Below, one piece after another: positions 47,902 to 56,536 of a stretch of 64,000 nt of DNA. The position numbers and the translations under genes were made by a program. Origin of the DNA: JABFRJ01 sp963847145. GTDB taxonomy: Bacteria; Pseudomonadota; Alphaproteobacteria; Rhizobiales; Hyphomicrobiaceae. The notes beneath the pieces were generated by a model, which was not told where the DNA came from, ran no database searches, and saw nothing but the letters and a program-made list of their open reading frames with translations. The first letter of the stretch is position 1. Every line of letters begins with the position of its first letter. The stretch lies in NCBI GenBank assembly GCA_963847145.1, contig CAWJYN010000003.1:930001-994000 (forward strand). Reading direction: 5' to 3'.

Positions 47902-48796
47902 GGCAATCCACATCGACGGCGCGACATGGCGTGAGGCGCTGGTCTTGGCCACGGGTATCTTGCGGCCGACAGAGGGTGAGAGTGCGGCGGGCGATGCACG
48001 GCGGCTGCTGGCGCATACGGTGGGGGTTTCGTGGCTTGAGCTGATCAAGGATCCGGCGCGGCGGTTGACGGAACCAGAGGCGTTGAAATTTGCGGCGCTG
48101 CTTGAACGGCGGGTCTGTGGCGAGCCGGTGTCGCGCATCATCGGCACGCGTGGCTTTTATGGGCGGGACTTTGTGGTGACGGCGGCAACGCTTGATCCGC
48201 GGCCGGAGAGCGAGACGCTGATCGATGCCGCACTCGCGCGGATCGAGCCGGTTTGGGGCACCGGTGCCGGGCTCACTATTCTCGATATCGGGACCGGCAG
48301 TGGCTGCCTGCTGCTGACCTTGCTGGCGGCGTTACCGGACGCGCGCGGCGTTGGGATTGATCCGTCGTCGGAAGCACTGACGGTGGCGCGCGCCAACGCC
48401 ACGCGGCTCGGCATTGGGGAACGCGCCCGGTGGATGGAAGGGCGCTTTGAGACACTTGCCAGCACACTTGGCCAGACATTCCCGCTGATCGTCTCCAACC
48501 CGCCCTACATTCCAACGGCCGATATCGCCGGATTGGACCGGGATGTGCGTGATTTCGACCCACATTTAGCCCTCGATGGGGGCCCCGACGGGCTCGACAT
48601 CTACCGCGGTATTGCCCACCAGCTTGGACCGGTGGCCGCGCAGGGGTGGCTTTTTCTGGAAGTTGGCTTTGATCAAGCCACTGAAGTAACGACGATATTT
48701 CGATCATCGCCGCTGCAGGGGCGGCTCGGCCAGTGCAGCACTGCGTTGGATATGGCCGGAACGCAACGCTGCGTGACTTTTGAGATACAAGCTTGA
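47891..48796 (+). CDS. prmC: Release factor glutamine methyltransferase PrmC
   Basis: A 301-residue enzyme that methylates the GGQ glutamine of RF1 and RF2. The N-terminal helical domain is followed by the SAM motif DIGTGSGCLLL and the catalytic NPPYIP. RPESETLI is the typical linker motif (RPDTE in many homologues). ATG 47891 overlaps the end of prfA by 11 bases, the classical coupled arrangement. The C-terminus is a little shorter than average but otherwise normal. Confidence 0.94.
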   Translation: MRDEAIHIDGATWREALVLATGILRPTEGESAAGDARRLLAHTVGVSWLELIKDPARRLTEPEALKFAALLERRVCGEPVSRIIGTRGFYGRDFVVTAATLDPRPESETLIDAALARIEPVWGTGAGLTILDIGTGSGCLLLTLLAALPDARGVGIDPSSEALTVARANATRLGIGERARWMEGRFETLASTLGQTFPLIVSNPPYIPTADIAGLDRDVRDFDPHLALDGGPDGLDIYRGIAHQLGPVAAQGWLFLEVGFDQATEVTTIFRSSPLQGRLGQCSTALDMAGTQRCVTFEIQA

Positions 48797-49450
48797 CTCT
48801 GTCCAAAATGAAAGCTTGGAATTACGAACGCTTAGGTCTAAGGTGCGGGAAATGGTTGTTCGGATCAGTATCTGAGGCGCGCTTGTTCCCGCCTCGCCAC
48901 GCGTACATCGATTTGATACGGCACGTGGATGACGATACCAGCGGATTGGCTCGAGTGCCGCCGCAACCGAAACATCTCTCGATCAAACGCCGCCGGTTAC
49001 CAGCGGCATCGCGGATACTCGTTTCGCCAAGCAAAGGCCCGCACCATTACGCTATCGGCTTTAAAGCTCGCTCATCCTATCCGTGCGTTTGCAGCCGATA
49101 TCGGCGCACCCGGACTTCGTGAGCTGTACTTTGCATGATGGGCGGTTGAGTTCGTGTACACAGCCGGGTGGGGTCTGTCAGCGGCGCGGCCGCTTCTATC
49201 AGCGGCGCGGCCACTTTTGTCAGCGGCGCGGCCGATGGGGTTCACGTGCCGGCACCGCAAGCGACGAGGGCAGGGTTCCAAGACGGTGACTGCGCAAACC
49301 GTGACTAGCGGATGCGGCGCACGGACCCTTTAGAGCAGCATTCAAACACTCGAAAATCAGGGCCGGATTTACAGCGGCGGCGCAAGACAACAACAGACCA
49401 CGCAGCACGACAATCGGGACTTTCAAAAGCCATTGGGAGCTTACACGCCA
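48797..49450. other. Spacer between prmC and the DUF4167 gene
   Basis: About 650 bases without a supported gene; the open frames here lack family likeness or codon bias. It contains a triplicate 21-bp repeat (separate entry). The promoter of the DUF4167 gene must be within it. Confidence 0.5.
49178..49236. repeat. Three tandem 21-bp units, TCAGCGGCGCGGCC core
   Basis: The core TCAGCGGCGCGGCC occurs at 49178, 49199 and 49220, exactly 21 bases apart, with variable spacers. Each unit is a near-palindromic GC-rich motif. The function is unknown; it could be a protein-binding array or simply slippage. Confidence 0.75.
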
Positions 49451-50623
49451 GTGAGGCCAAGTCAGCATCAGCAGAACCGCCGTGGACGCGGTCGCAACAA
49501 TAACAACGGTGGCGGTGGCGGCGGTGGTGGCAACACCCATGTCCGCAAAGGCCAAAACCCGCTCTCGCGCAGCTTCGAGTCAAATGGACCCGATGTGAAA
49601 GTGCGCGGAACGCCGGCGCACATTGCGGAGAAGTATCTGCAGCTGGCGCGCGATGCGCAGTCGGCTGGCGACCGCGTGCTGGCAGAAAACTATCTGCAGC
49701 ATGCCGAGCACTACAACCGCATCATCATGGCCTATCGCGAGCAGTTCCAGACGCCCGGCGATCAGCAGAACCCGGCGCCGCGGCGCGAGGGCGTGGACGG
49801 TGACGATGCTGGCGACGACGAGTTCGGCGACGGCGGACAGGACGATTTCGGCGGCGGCCCACAACCGGGTGCGGCGCCTGCAGCGGCCACCCAAGGCGGC
49901 GGCGAGCCAGGCGTCAACGGCAACCAGCAGCAGCAACGGCCGCAGCATCAACCGCGCCAAGATCACCGTCCGGACAACCGGCAAGACAACCGCTATGACC
50001 GTCCACAAGGCGGCGGCCAGCAAGGCGGCCAGGGCGAGCGGCCATTCCGGCGCGACGGCCAGCAGCAGCAAAACCGTTTCCGCGATCGCAACGACCGGAA
50101 TTTCCGGCCGAACGGCAATAGTCAAGGTGACCGGGGTGACCGGCCCTATGAGCAGCGCTACGACCGTGGCGACCGGCCGCAGCAGAATCGCCAAGATCAG
50201 AGGCCAGATCAACGGCCCGATCAACGGCCAGACCGGCAGGATTTCAGGCAAGATCGCGGCCAGGACCGGGGGCAGGACCGAGGGCAGGACCGGGGCCCGC
50301 GTCCAGAACGCTTCGAGCGCCAGGAGCGAACGGACACGCCTGACCGCGTGATGCCGCAGACAGATGTGCCGCGCGCAGCCCCCGTCGAGGCACCTGGATT
50401 CGTGCCGGCGCCGTTGAATGTTCCGCCGCCGATGGCTGTGGAACCTGTCGCGGCACCAGCTGCTGCGCCAGCGCCGCGGCGGCGCGAACGGTTGGCCGAC
50501 CAGCCTTCCGAACAACCAGAGTTTCTGAAACGGCCGGTGCGCCGGACGCGTGCCGCAGTGGCCCCCGCCGGTGATGCAGCCGATACGCCCAAGGGCGGCG
50601 ACGATCCGTCGTCGACCTCGTAA
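49451..50623 (+). CDS. DUF4167 domain-containing protein, low-complexity RNA-binding-like
   Basis: A 390-residue protein. The GTG at 49451 gives the family's usual N-terminus MRPSQHQQNRRGRGRNNNN; the frame also opens with TTG at 49433. After a Gly run comes the DUF4167 core, GPDVKVRGTPAHIAEKYLQLARDA followed by AENYLQHAEHYNRI. The remaining 250 residues are disordered and rich in Gln, Asp, Arg and Gly, with tandem RPDQ units and RGQD units (around 50,195-50,300). This composition resembles RG/RD-rich RNA-binding tails. The family is nearly confined to Alphaproteobacteria and often sits beside prfA-prmC, as here. The exact function is not established. Confidence 0.9.
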   Translation: MRPSQHQQNRRGRGRNNNNGGGGGGGGNTHVRKGQNPLSRSFESNGPDVKVRGTPAHIAEKYLQLARDAQSAGDRVLAENYLQHAEHYNRIIMAYREQFQTPGDQQNPAPRREGVDGDDAGDDEFGDGGQDDFGGGPQPGAAPAAATQGGGEPGVNGNQQQQRPQHQPRQDHRPDNRQDNRYDRPQGGGQQGGQGERPFRRDGQQQQNRFRDRNDRNFRPNGNSQGDRGDRPYEQRYDRGDRPQQNRQDQRPDQRPDQRPDRQDFRQDRGQDRGQDRGQDRGPRPERFERQERTDTPDRVMPQTDVPRAAPVEAPGFVPAPLNVPPPMAVEPVAAPAAAPAPRRRERLADQPSEQPEFLKRPVRRTRAAVAPAGDAADTPKGGDDPSSTS

Positions 50624-50645
50624 GGTCCAGCAGTCGTACAGGCAT

Positions 50646-50679
50646 CGCCCGGCTCAGCAGAGCCGGGCGTTTTTGTTTT
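50646..50679 (+). terminator. Strong rho-independent terminator after the DUF4167 gene
   Basis: Perfect 10-bp stem CGCCCGGCTC / GAGCCGGGCG with an AGCA loop, followed by TTTTTGTTTT. It ends the DUF4167 transcript. Confidence 0.93.
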
Positions 50680-50746
50680 GGTCAGGTGCGCCGCGTCTTG
50701 CCTCCATGCCGCTGCCAGGCTGGTCTCCATGCGGGACTTATGCTTG

Positions 50747-50774
50747 TTGATCACATGGACCTTGATCACATGGA
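50747..50774. repeat. Short tandem duplication
   Basis: Two adjacent copies of TTGATCACATGGACC lie 15 bases apart upstream of the MFS gene. They contain the palindrome TGATCA, so they may bind a regulator, or they may be a slippage product. Confidence 0.5.
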
Positions 50775-50820
50775 CCGCCGCAGCCGTGGCGGCTGCCGCA
50801 GCACGTCTCTGGTGGGGCCG

Positions 50821-52059
50821 ATGACAGAGATCAGGACAGCAGGCGATCCGCAAACCCGCCACGATACTCTGCATTTTCTGATGCTCAATCTCGGGCACTT
50901 TCTCGATCACCTGTTCACGCTGATCATTGCAACGGTGGCGGTCACCGCCCTGAAAACCGAGTGGGGCCTCAGCTACGATCAGATCCTGCTCTATGCGGCG
51001 CCCGGCTTTTTCGCGTTCGGCGTTTTTGCGCTGCCGGCCGGTTGGCTCGCTGACACGTGGAGCCGGGAGGGCATGATCGCGGTGTTCTTTGTGGGCATCG
51101 GCTGCGCGTCGATCCTGACGTCGATGGCGCGTTCGCCGCTGGAAATCGGTTTTGCACTGTTCGTGCTCGGCATCTTTGCCGCCATCTATCATCCGGTTGG
51201 GCTGGCCATCGTGACGGAGCGTTGGAAGAACACCGGCATGCGGTTGGCGGTGAATGGCGTCTGGGGTAATCTCGGCGTTGGCTGCGCGGCGCTCATCACC
51301 GGCTACTTCATCGACAATGGTGGGTGGCGGTGGGCGTTTGTGGCGCCGGGCCTTGTCTCGATTGCCATCGGCGCTGCCTACACCGCCTTGTTCTGGCCGG
51401 AAATCAGCCGGCGCGCTGTGACATCCGGCCAGGCGAAAGGCGTGCAAGCGCCGCTCGCGCCCGATACCAAGGCGCTGCTCTGGCGTATCTCCATCATCGT
51501 GTTCGTGACGACAGCCGTTTCGAGTGTCATCTTCCAATCGACGACGTTTGCGCTGCCAAAGGTGTTCGACGAACGGCTGAAGGGCCTCGCCTCGTCGGCC
51601 ACGGGGCTTGGACAGCTCGCGTTTCTCGTTTTCGCGGTGGCGTCCATCGGCCAGTTGATTGTCGGGTTCTTGCTCGACCGGATCGGCCCGCGGATCGTGT
51701 TCATGGCCGCATCCGCCATGCAGCTGGTATTCTTTGCGCTGATGCCGGGGCTGACGGACGGCGCTGCATTTGCGTGCGCGCTGGCGTTCATGCTGGCTGC
51801 CTTCGGACAGATTCCGATCAACGACTACATGATCGGCCGCATGGCGCAGGGGGAATTCCGGGCCCGCGTTTATGGTGTCCGCTACGTCATCAGCTTCACC
51901 GCGCTGGCGGCAGCGCTGCCGCTGATCCAGTTCATCTATGCGACGTACGGGTTCGACATGCTGTTCCGCGTCCTGGCGTTGGCCGCGGCGGTAATTTTTG
52001 CGGTGGTTTCACAGTTGCCGAACAAATTGCCGCAGCCGGCGGCAGCGAAGGGCCCCTGA
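50821..52059 (+). CDS. Major facilitator superfamily transporter
   Basis: A 412-residue membrane protein with 12 hydrophobic segments. HDTLHFLMLNLGHFLDHLF and the central LPAGWLADTWSREGM motif, which follows helix 2 as the MFS signature G-x-x-x-D-R-x-x-R-R-like loop, mark it as MFS. FLLDRIGPR repeats the signature in the second half. The substrate is unknown; similar proteins are described as fosmidomycin or sugar/aromatic acid permeases. The start at 50821 is chosen over 50686 because the upstream part lacks homology and runs through the short repeats. Confidence 0.88.
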   Translation: MTEIRTAGDPQTRHDTLHFLMLNLGHFLDHLFTLIIATVAVTALKTEWGLSYDQILLYAAPGFFAFGVFALPAGWLADTWSREGMIAVFFVGIGCASILTSMARSPLEIGFALFVLGIFAAIYHPVGLAIVTERWKNTGMRLAVNGVWGNLGVGCAALITGYFIDNGGWRWAFVAPGLVSIAIGAAYTALFWPEISRRAVTSGQAKGVQAPLAPDTKALLWRISIIVFVTTAVSSVIFQSTTFALPKVFDERLKGLASSATGLGQLAFLVFAVASIGQLIVGFLLDRIGPRIVFMAASAMQLVFFALMPGLTDGAAFACALAFMLAAFGQIPINDYMIGRMAQGEFRARVYGVRYVISFTALAAALPLIQFIYATYGFDMLFRVLALAAAVIFAVVSQLPNKLPQPAAAKGP

Positions 52060-52212
52060 ACGTTGCTCAAGCGTGCTTCGGCAGCAACGGCGCGGGTTGA
52101 TCCGTATCGTGCCGCAGCCAGCGGACGCGGTCAGTGGTATCGCCAAGGCCACCGGACGTGCTACTGCGGCGCGGGAGACGACTGAGTCGCATCCGTGTGC
52201 TGCGCACCGGCG

Positions 52213-53325
52213 ATGTGGGGGAAAGCCTTGCAGAAATACATTGCAGCTGCCGCGGATACACTGTCCGCTGGCGCAGATGAGCCCCGCGATGCGTTCAGCA
52301 CCGCGGCCGACCGCCGCAAGGACGAGGTCCGCCGCTGGGCCCGCCATTGTGCCCGCTTTCGTGGCGCCGATCACCGCCGCGCCATCCTGCAAATCGTCAA
52401 TACCGCGCTGCCGCTGCTGGTGTTGACGGTGCTGATGTTCTGGTCACTGAACGTCAGTTATCTGCTGACACTCTTGATGGCGATCCCTGCTGGTGGGTTG
52501 CTGGTCCGGCTTTTCATTATTCAACATGACTGCGGACACGGATCGTTCTTTGGGTCGTCGCGTCTCAATACCATTGTTGGCCATATCATGAGCGTGTTCA
52601 CGCTGGCGCCCTACGGCCTGTGGCGCCGCGAACATGCGGTCCATCATAACGGATCGGGCAACCTTGATCGCCGCGGTATCGGCGACATCGAAACGATGAC
52701 GGTTGCTGAGTATCTCGCATCAACACCGTTTGAACGGTTGCGCTACCGGCTTTACCGGCATCCGCTGTTTCTGTTCGGCGTTGGCGTTCCGGCGTACTTC
52801 CTCTTCATTCAACGGCTGCCGTGGTTTCACGGCCTCAAGGCATCGGAAGCCTGGCGCAGCGTGATGGGGCTCAATCTGGCGATTGCCGCAGTGTTCGGCC
52901 CGCTTGGCTGGTTGCTTGGTTATGGCGCGGTGGCGCTGGTGTTTCTGCCAATGCTCCATGTCGCCTCCGCGCTCGGCGGCTGGTTGTTCTTCGTGCAGCA
53001 TCAGTTCGAAGAGACGCAGTGGGACACTTCCGAAACCTGGGATTTCCAGACTGCGGCGGTGCATGGCAGTTCATACTACGTGCTGCCGAAGCCGTTGCAG
53101 TGGGTGACGGGCAATATCGGCCTGCACCACATCCACCATCTCAACAGCATGGTGCCGAATTACCGTCTGCAGGAATGCCTGGATGCGCTGCCGGAGTTGC
53201 AGCAGGTCAACCGCCTGACGGTGACAGAGAGCTTCCGGTGTGTGCGGCTGGCGCTGTGGGACGACACGACACGGCGGCTGGTCAGCTATCGCGAGGCGAT
53301 GCTTGGGGCGTCTGCTCCAGCGTGA
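52213..53325 (+). CDS. Membrane fatty-acid desaturase
   Basis: A 370-residue di-iron desaturase. The three histidine boxes that hold the metal are HDCGH (about residue 104), HAVHH (about 140) and HHIHH (about 304). Four long hydrophobic segments lie between them, as in DesA/DesC-type delta-9/omega desaturases. It probably introduces double bands into membrane acyl chains; the position cannot be deduced. The ATG at 52213 is chosen; GTG at 52195 and TTG at 52228 are possible. The gene is separated by 153 bases from the MFS gene on the same strand. Confidence 0.9.
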   Translation: MWGKALQKYIAAAADTLSAGADEPRDAFSTAADRRKDEVRRWARHCARFRGADHRRAILQIVNTALPLLVLTVLMFWSLNVSYLLTLLMAIPAGGLLVRLFIIQHDCGHGSFFGSSRLNTIVGHIMSVFTLAPYGLWRREHAVHHNGSGNLDRRGIGDIETMTVAEYLASTPFERLRYRLYRHPLFLFGVGVPAYFLFIQRLPWFHGLKASEAWRSVMGLNLAIAAVFGPLGWLLGYGAVALVFLPMLHVASALGGWLFFVQHQFEETQWDTSETWDFQTAAVHGSSYYVLPKPLQWVTGNIGLHHIHHLNSMVPNYRLQECLDALPELQQVNRLTVTESFRCVRLALWDDTTRRLVSYREAMLGASAPA

Positions 53326-54061
53326 CACCGTTAATAAAGCTGGTGAACAAACCTGGTTAACGGTGGCGGCCGCTGAAAAAATACGGCGCGCCCCGGTTCG
53401 CTTTTTGGGGCGCTGCGCATGCTCGGTTCGCTGCGTCGTCCACACGCCTCCGAAGAGGCGGGCGGGTGCCGCGTGGCTGATGCCCGGTCCGCTCATGGTT
53501 TCGGGTATACTGCGAGGGATATTTTCCGGCCGACGAAGGCCTCGAAATCGTCTCGCATTCACCTGGGGCCCAGACCGCCGGGTTTCCGCAGGCCCGTCCA
53601 ACACCCTCTCGGGTGTCAACTGCCTCGGCGCTGTTGCCGGCGGGGAGACGTGTTGCCACGTCCAGGTGCCAGTGAAACAGCATGCTGCATGCGGCACGCC
53701 GCCCGTTATTCAGTGAGGACCATCCCGGTATCGACCGGCTACATCACGTCCGGCCGCGCGGCCTCCCATCGTGCGCGCGTCGACTTTCGTTCCCAGGGCC
53801 CGGATTATGGCAGGGCTCACATCGCCATAGCCCCATCACTGACGGCAGACCAGGGGAACCGGGGAAGCAACGCCCGGTGCGCTCCTCTTCGAGGCACGCG
53901 TGTGGACCGCGTGCGCTGTGACCCCAACCGCCGGACTTGATACCAGCGCTCGGGGCAGGTCTGCATAAGTCAAAATCTGCCACAAAATCAGCAGCTTGAA
54001 TAGCTGGGTGAATACCTAGGTGGGAACGGGCGTGAATAAGGGGGGCTGTCCCCGCTTTCGC
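53326..54061. other. Large spacer between desaturase gene and DUF599 gene
   Basis: About 735 bases with no convincing protein gene. A hairpin with an A-tract on one side (see 53376) suggests a minus-strand transcript ends here. Conserved palindromes are also present. I looked for the conserved boxes of SRP RNA, RNase P RNA, tmRNA and 6S RNA and did not find them. Confidence 0.45.
53376..53413 (-). terminator. Terminator-like hairpin for a minus-strand transcript
   Basis: On the minus strand, GCGCCCC (53413-53407) pairs with GGGGCGC (53394-53388), with a 12-base loop, and six T residues follow after a six-base gap. No protein gene is recognised upstream on that strand until DUF599 at 54062, so either that gene's transcript ends here or a non-coding RNA lies between. 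Confidence 0.35.
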
Positions 54062-54062
54062 C
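54038..54062. repeat. Partial palindromic element, GGGGCTGTCCCC type
   Basis: GGGGGCTGTCCCCGC and the flanking GCCTATTTCCCC resemble the arms of the inverted repeat at 60341-60425, in which GAAATT flanks GGGACAG. It lies just downstream of the DUF599 stop on that gene's strand. Confidence 0.4.
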
Positions 54063-54772
54063 TATTTCCCCGCGATCAACTTCAGCGACCGCGAAAAGTA
54101 GTCGCGGCGGATCAGGGTCAGCAGCACCCACAGTGTCGCGATCAGAAACGCCACCGGGTGGAAGAACCAGGCGAGTGCTGCAAACGCGTAGTAGAAGGCG
54201 CGCAAGCCGCCGTTGGCGTGTTCGGCTGACAGCCCCGCCAGCGCGGCGGTGCGTTCGGCGTGCGCGTCGCACTCGCGCACATTGGCTGCTGTCATCAACG
54301 GCGTCGCGCCGATCATGATCTGGGTGTAGTGCGACAGACGGAAGGCCCATGCAAACTTGAAAAAGGCGAAGATGAAAATCGCCATGATCAGCAGCAGTTT
54401 GCATTCCCATAGAATGGCGCTGGTCCTGGCGACCAGGGGCAAGCGTTCGAGCAGCAATTGCGCGCGTTCGCCGGAGCCCAGCAGTGCTGCGACGCCGCCG
54501 ATCGCGATGGCCGTTGTCGACGCAAAGAACGCGTTGCCCTGGCCAAGACTGCTGAGCAGGATCACATCCATCGTCCGATGATCACCGCGGCGGCTCATGT
54601 TGAGCATCCAGGCGACGCGCTGGCGTTGGATGGCGCCGATCAGGCTATTTTGGCTGGCGGCGCCAGCCCGGCCGGTGATGAGGCGGTAGCCGAGCATCGC
54701 CACCAGGAACACCACCAAGGCGGTGGCGTCCAATGGTGTCAGAATTGTTTGCAGTACCTCGACAAGGCCCAT
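54062..54772 (-). CDS. DUF599 family membrane protein
   Basis: A 236-residue integral membrane protein of DUF599. It opens with a hydrophobic helix (ALVVFLVAMLGYRLI), has the family motif GDHRTMDVILLSSLGQGNAFFASTTAI, then ILWECKLLLIMAIFIFAFFKFAWAFR, and ends with LVSLLTLIRRDYFSR-like residues. Four or five membrane segments are expected. The function is unknown. It starts 36 bases after the ruvX stop on the same strand and probably shares its transcript. Confidence 0.88.
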   Translation of the reverse strand: MGLVEVLQTILTPLDATALVVFLVAMLGYRLITGRAGAASQNSLIGAIQRQRVAWMLNMSRRGDHRTMDVILLSSLGQGNAFFASTTAIAIGGVAALLGSGERAQLLLERLPLVARTSAILWECKLLLIMAIFIFAFFKFAWAFRLSHYTQIMIGATPLMTAANVRECDAHAERTAALAGLSAEHANGGLRAFYYAFAALAWFFHPVAFLIATLWVLLTLIRRDYFSRSLKLIAGK

Positions 54773-54808
54773 GCACAGTCCCCTCCCCCTCTGCTATGGC
54801 CGATGCGC

Positions 54809-55318
54809 TTACGGCAGCTGTTCGGCTGCGCGCGCCACGCGTCCCATCTCGCGCAGGCGCTCCAAGGCGCCCTGCAATATGATGACCGCGGCGACCTTGT
54901 CGATCACCTCTTTGCGGCGGCGGCGGCTGGTGTCGGCTTCGAGCAACGCCCGCTCGGCCGCCACTGTGGACAACCGCTCGTCCCAGAGCAGCATGGGCAG
55001 CTGCAGCCGCGGGCCGAGATTGGATGCGAAGGCGCGCGTCGACTGCACGCGCGGCCCTGCCGTGCCATCGAGACTGGTGGGCAAGCCGATGACGATGGCC
55101 GCGATGGCATGGGTCTTAACCAACCCGGCGAGATGGTCTGCATCAGCGCCGAATTTTGTGCGCATGACGGTTTCTAGGCCGCTGGCGACGAGCCGCGTTG
55201 TATCGGAGATCGCGACGCCGATGGTTTTGGTGCCGACATCAAGCGCCATAAGCCGCCCGTGTTGTGGAAGTCCGGCTGCAAAGTCTTCAAGCGTCAGAAC
55301 AAACGAGGCGGCGGCCAT
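54809..55318 (-). CDS. ruvX: Holliday-junction resolvase-like RuvX/YqgF
   Basis: A 169-residue RNase H-fold nuclease. The catalytic aspartate is in ALDVGTKTIGVAISD, followed by VIGLPTSLDG, WDERLST and KVAAVIILQ with the last acidic residue. In E. coli YqgF is needed for 16S rRNA 5' end maturation, and the family also contains Holliday-junction resolvases. The N-terminal 20 residues beyond the usual start may be a real extension or a mis-set start. It forms an operon with the DUF599 gene. Confidence 0.92.
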   Translation of the reverse strand: MAAASFVLTLEDFAAGLPQHGRLMALDVGTKTIGVAISDTTRLVASGLETVMRTKFGADADHLAGLVKTHAIAAIVIGLPTSLDGTAGPRVQSTRAFASNLGPRLQLPMLLWDERLSTVAAERALLEADTSRRRRKEVIDKVAAVIILQGALERLREMGRVARAAEQLP

Positions 55319-55469
55319 AGCAGGCTTTCTGTGAGCTTGGACAAGTAAGCTTGGTCTATCGGCTTAGTCTATCGTCTTCCGCGCGTTGGAGTGCCGGCGC
55401 CAAGGTTGTACGATCGGACGGCATCCGGGCTATGCTGCTGGCAAGGCTCCACGCTTTGAGGAACACCGC

Positions 55470-56159
55470 ATGAAGATCACTTGGTTCGGGCATTCCTGCA
55501 TCCGCATCGACACGGGTGCCAGCGCACTGTTGATCGACCCCTTCCTGAAGGGCAATCCGACGTTTGACAAGTCAGGCGTCGCTTGGGCCGCGGCGACCAA
55601 GGGCGTGACCCACGTGGCGCTCACGCATGGGCATGCCGACCACATCGGCGATACGGTCGAAATTTGCAAAGCCACCGGCGCGCCGCTGCTGGCAACGTAT
55701 GAACTGGCACTGCATCTCAACGGCAAAGGTTGCGAAAAAATCGAACCGATGAATACGGGTGGGACGATCTACGCCAAGGACTTTGATCTAACCCTGGTCA
55801 ATGCCCTGCACTCGTCGTCCGGTGATGTGTATCTCGGCAATCCGAACGGCATAATCATGAAACCGAAATCCGGTCCGGTGGTTTATCACATGGGTGACAC
55901 CGACATGCATGCGGAGATGGGGCTGATCGCCGAGTTCCACAAGCCGACCATTGGCATCGTGCCGATCGGCGATCGCTTCACGATGGGTGCCAAGGCCGCT
56001 GCGTTTGCCTGCAAGAAATTCTTCAAATTCGATGCGATCATTCCTGTGCACTACGGCACCTTCGCCGGCATGCTCGATCCGGACGCGGAAAAATTCAAGG
56101 CGGAAATGGCCGGGCACCGCATCGTCGTGCCGGCAGTCGGCGCGGCGGTGGATTTTTGA
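55470..56159 (+). CDS. UPF0173 metal-dependent hydrolase (MBL fold)
   Basis: A 229-residue metallo-beta-lactamase-fold protein. MKITWFGHSCIRID, the zinc motif THGHADHIGD and GDTDMH are diagnostic of UPF0173, and the last segment contains VPIGDRFTMG and PVHYGTF. The physiological substrate of the family is not known. The start at 55470 is preceded by TGAGGAACA and matches family N-termini. Its neighbours are ruvX (divergent) and a membrane spermidine-synthase-like gene. Confidence 0.94.
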   Translation: MKITWFGHSCIRIDTGASALLIDPFLKGNPTFDKSGVAWAAATKGVTHVALTHGHADHIGDTVEICKATGAPLLATYELALHLNGKGCEKIEPMNTGGTIYAKDFDLTLVNALHSSSGDVYLGNPNGIIMKPKSGPVVYHMGDTDMHAEMGLIAEFHKPTIGIVPIGDRFTMGAKAAAFACKKFFKFDAIIPVHYGTFAGMLDPDAEKFKAEMAGHRIVVPAVGAAVDF

Positions 56160-56536
56160 GCGGAAGCGAAAGACTTTCCGCGAATGTTCCCCATGGGCCC
56201 CAATGTAGAGAAATCGTCTTGAGATTAGCCCCCTTGTTGTTCCTCCCCCTCGAGGGGGGAGGGCCAAACGCCACTGGTTTAGACCGGCCTTCACAGCTCT
56301 TTCCGCGAGGACGAGGCCGGTCTAAGCCACTGGCGTTTGGGGTGGGGGTGACGAGTCGTCCGCGCCGCACCGAAGCTCACCCCCACCCGGCGCGGCAGAC
56401 AATTTGTCGGAAGTCGAAAAATCGTGCCGACGCCGACCTCCCCCCTCAAGGGGGAGGAAAAAATGCAGGGTGATGGCGCAAAGAGCGATCTCATAGCGCC
56501 AGCGTTACAACACCAGACACAGTTCGGGACTTTGTG
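56160..56536. other. Spacer with large composite hairpins upstream of the spermidine-synthase-like gene
   Basis: No gene here. Two inverted repeats (separate entry) and flanking 'CCTCCCCC...GGGGGAGG' palindromes fill most of it. Such CT-rich hairpins are typical mobile intergenic elements. Confidence 0.6.
56242..56460. repeat. Composite inverted repeat / MITE-like element
   Basis: 26-base arms beginning CCAAACGCCACTGG (56264-56289) and ending CCACTGGCGTTTGG (56315-56340) pair almost perfectly around a 25-base loop. Outside them lie CCTCCCCCTCGAGGGGGG (56242-56259) and CCTCCCCCCTCAAGGGGG (from about 56437), which are palindromes of the same kind. The whole could be mobilised as a unit. Confidence 0.75.

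Noticed and set aside
53380..53960. SRP RNA, RNase P RNA, 6S RNA or tmRNA in the large spacer
   Set aside because: None of their conserved boxes could be found on either strand.
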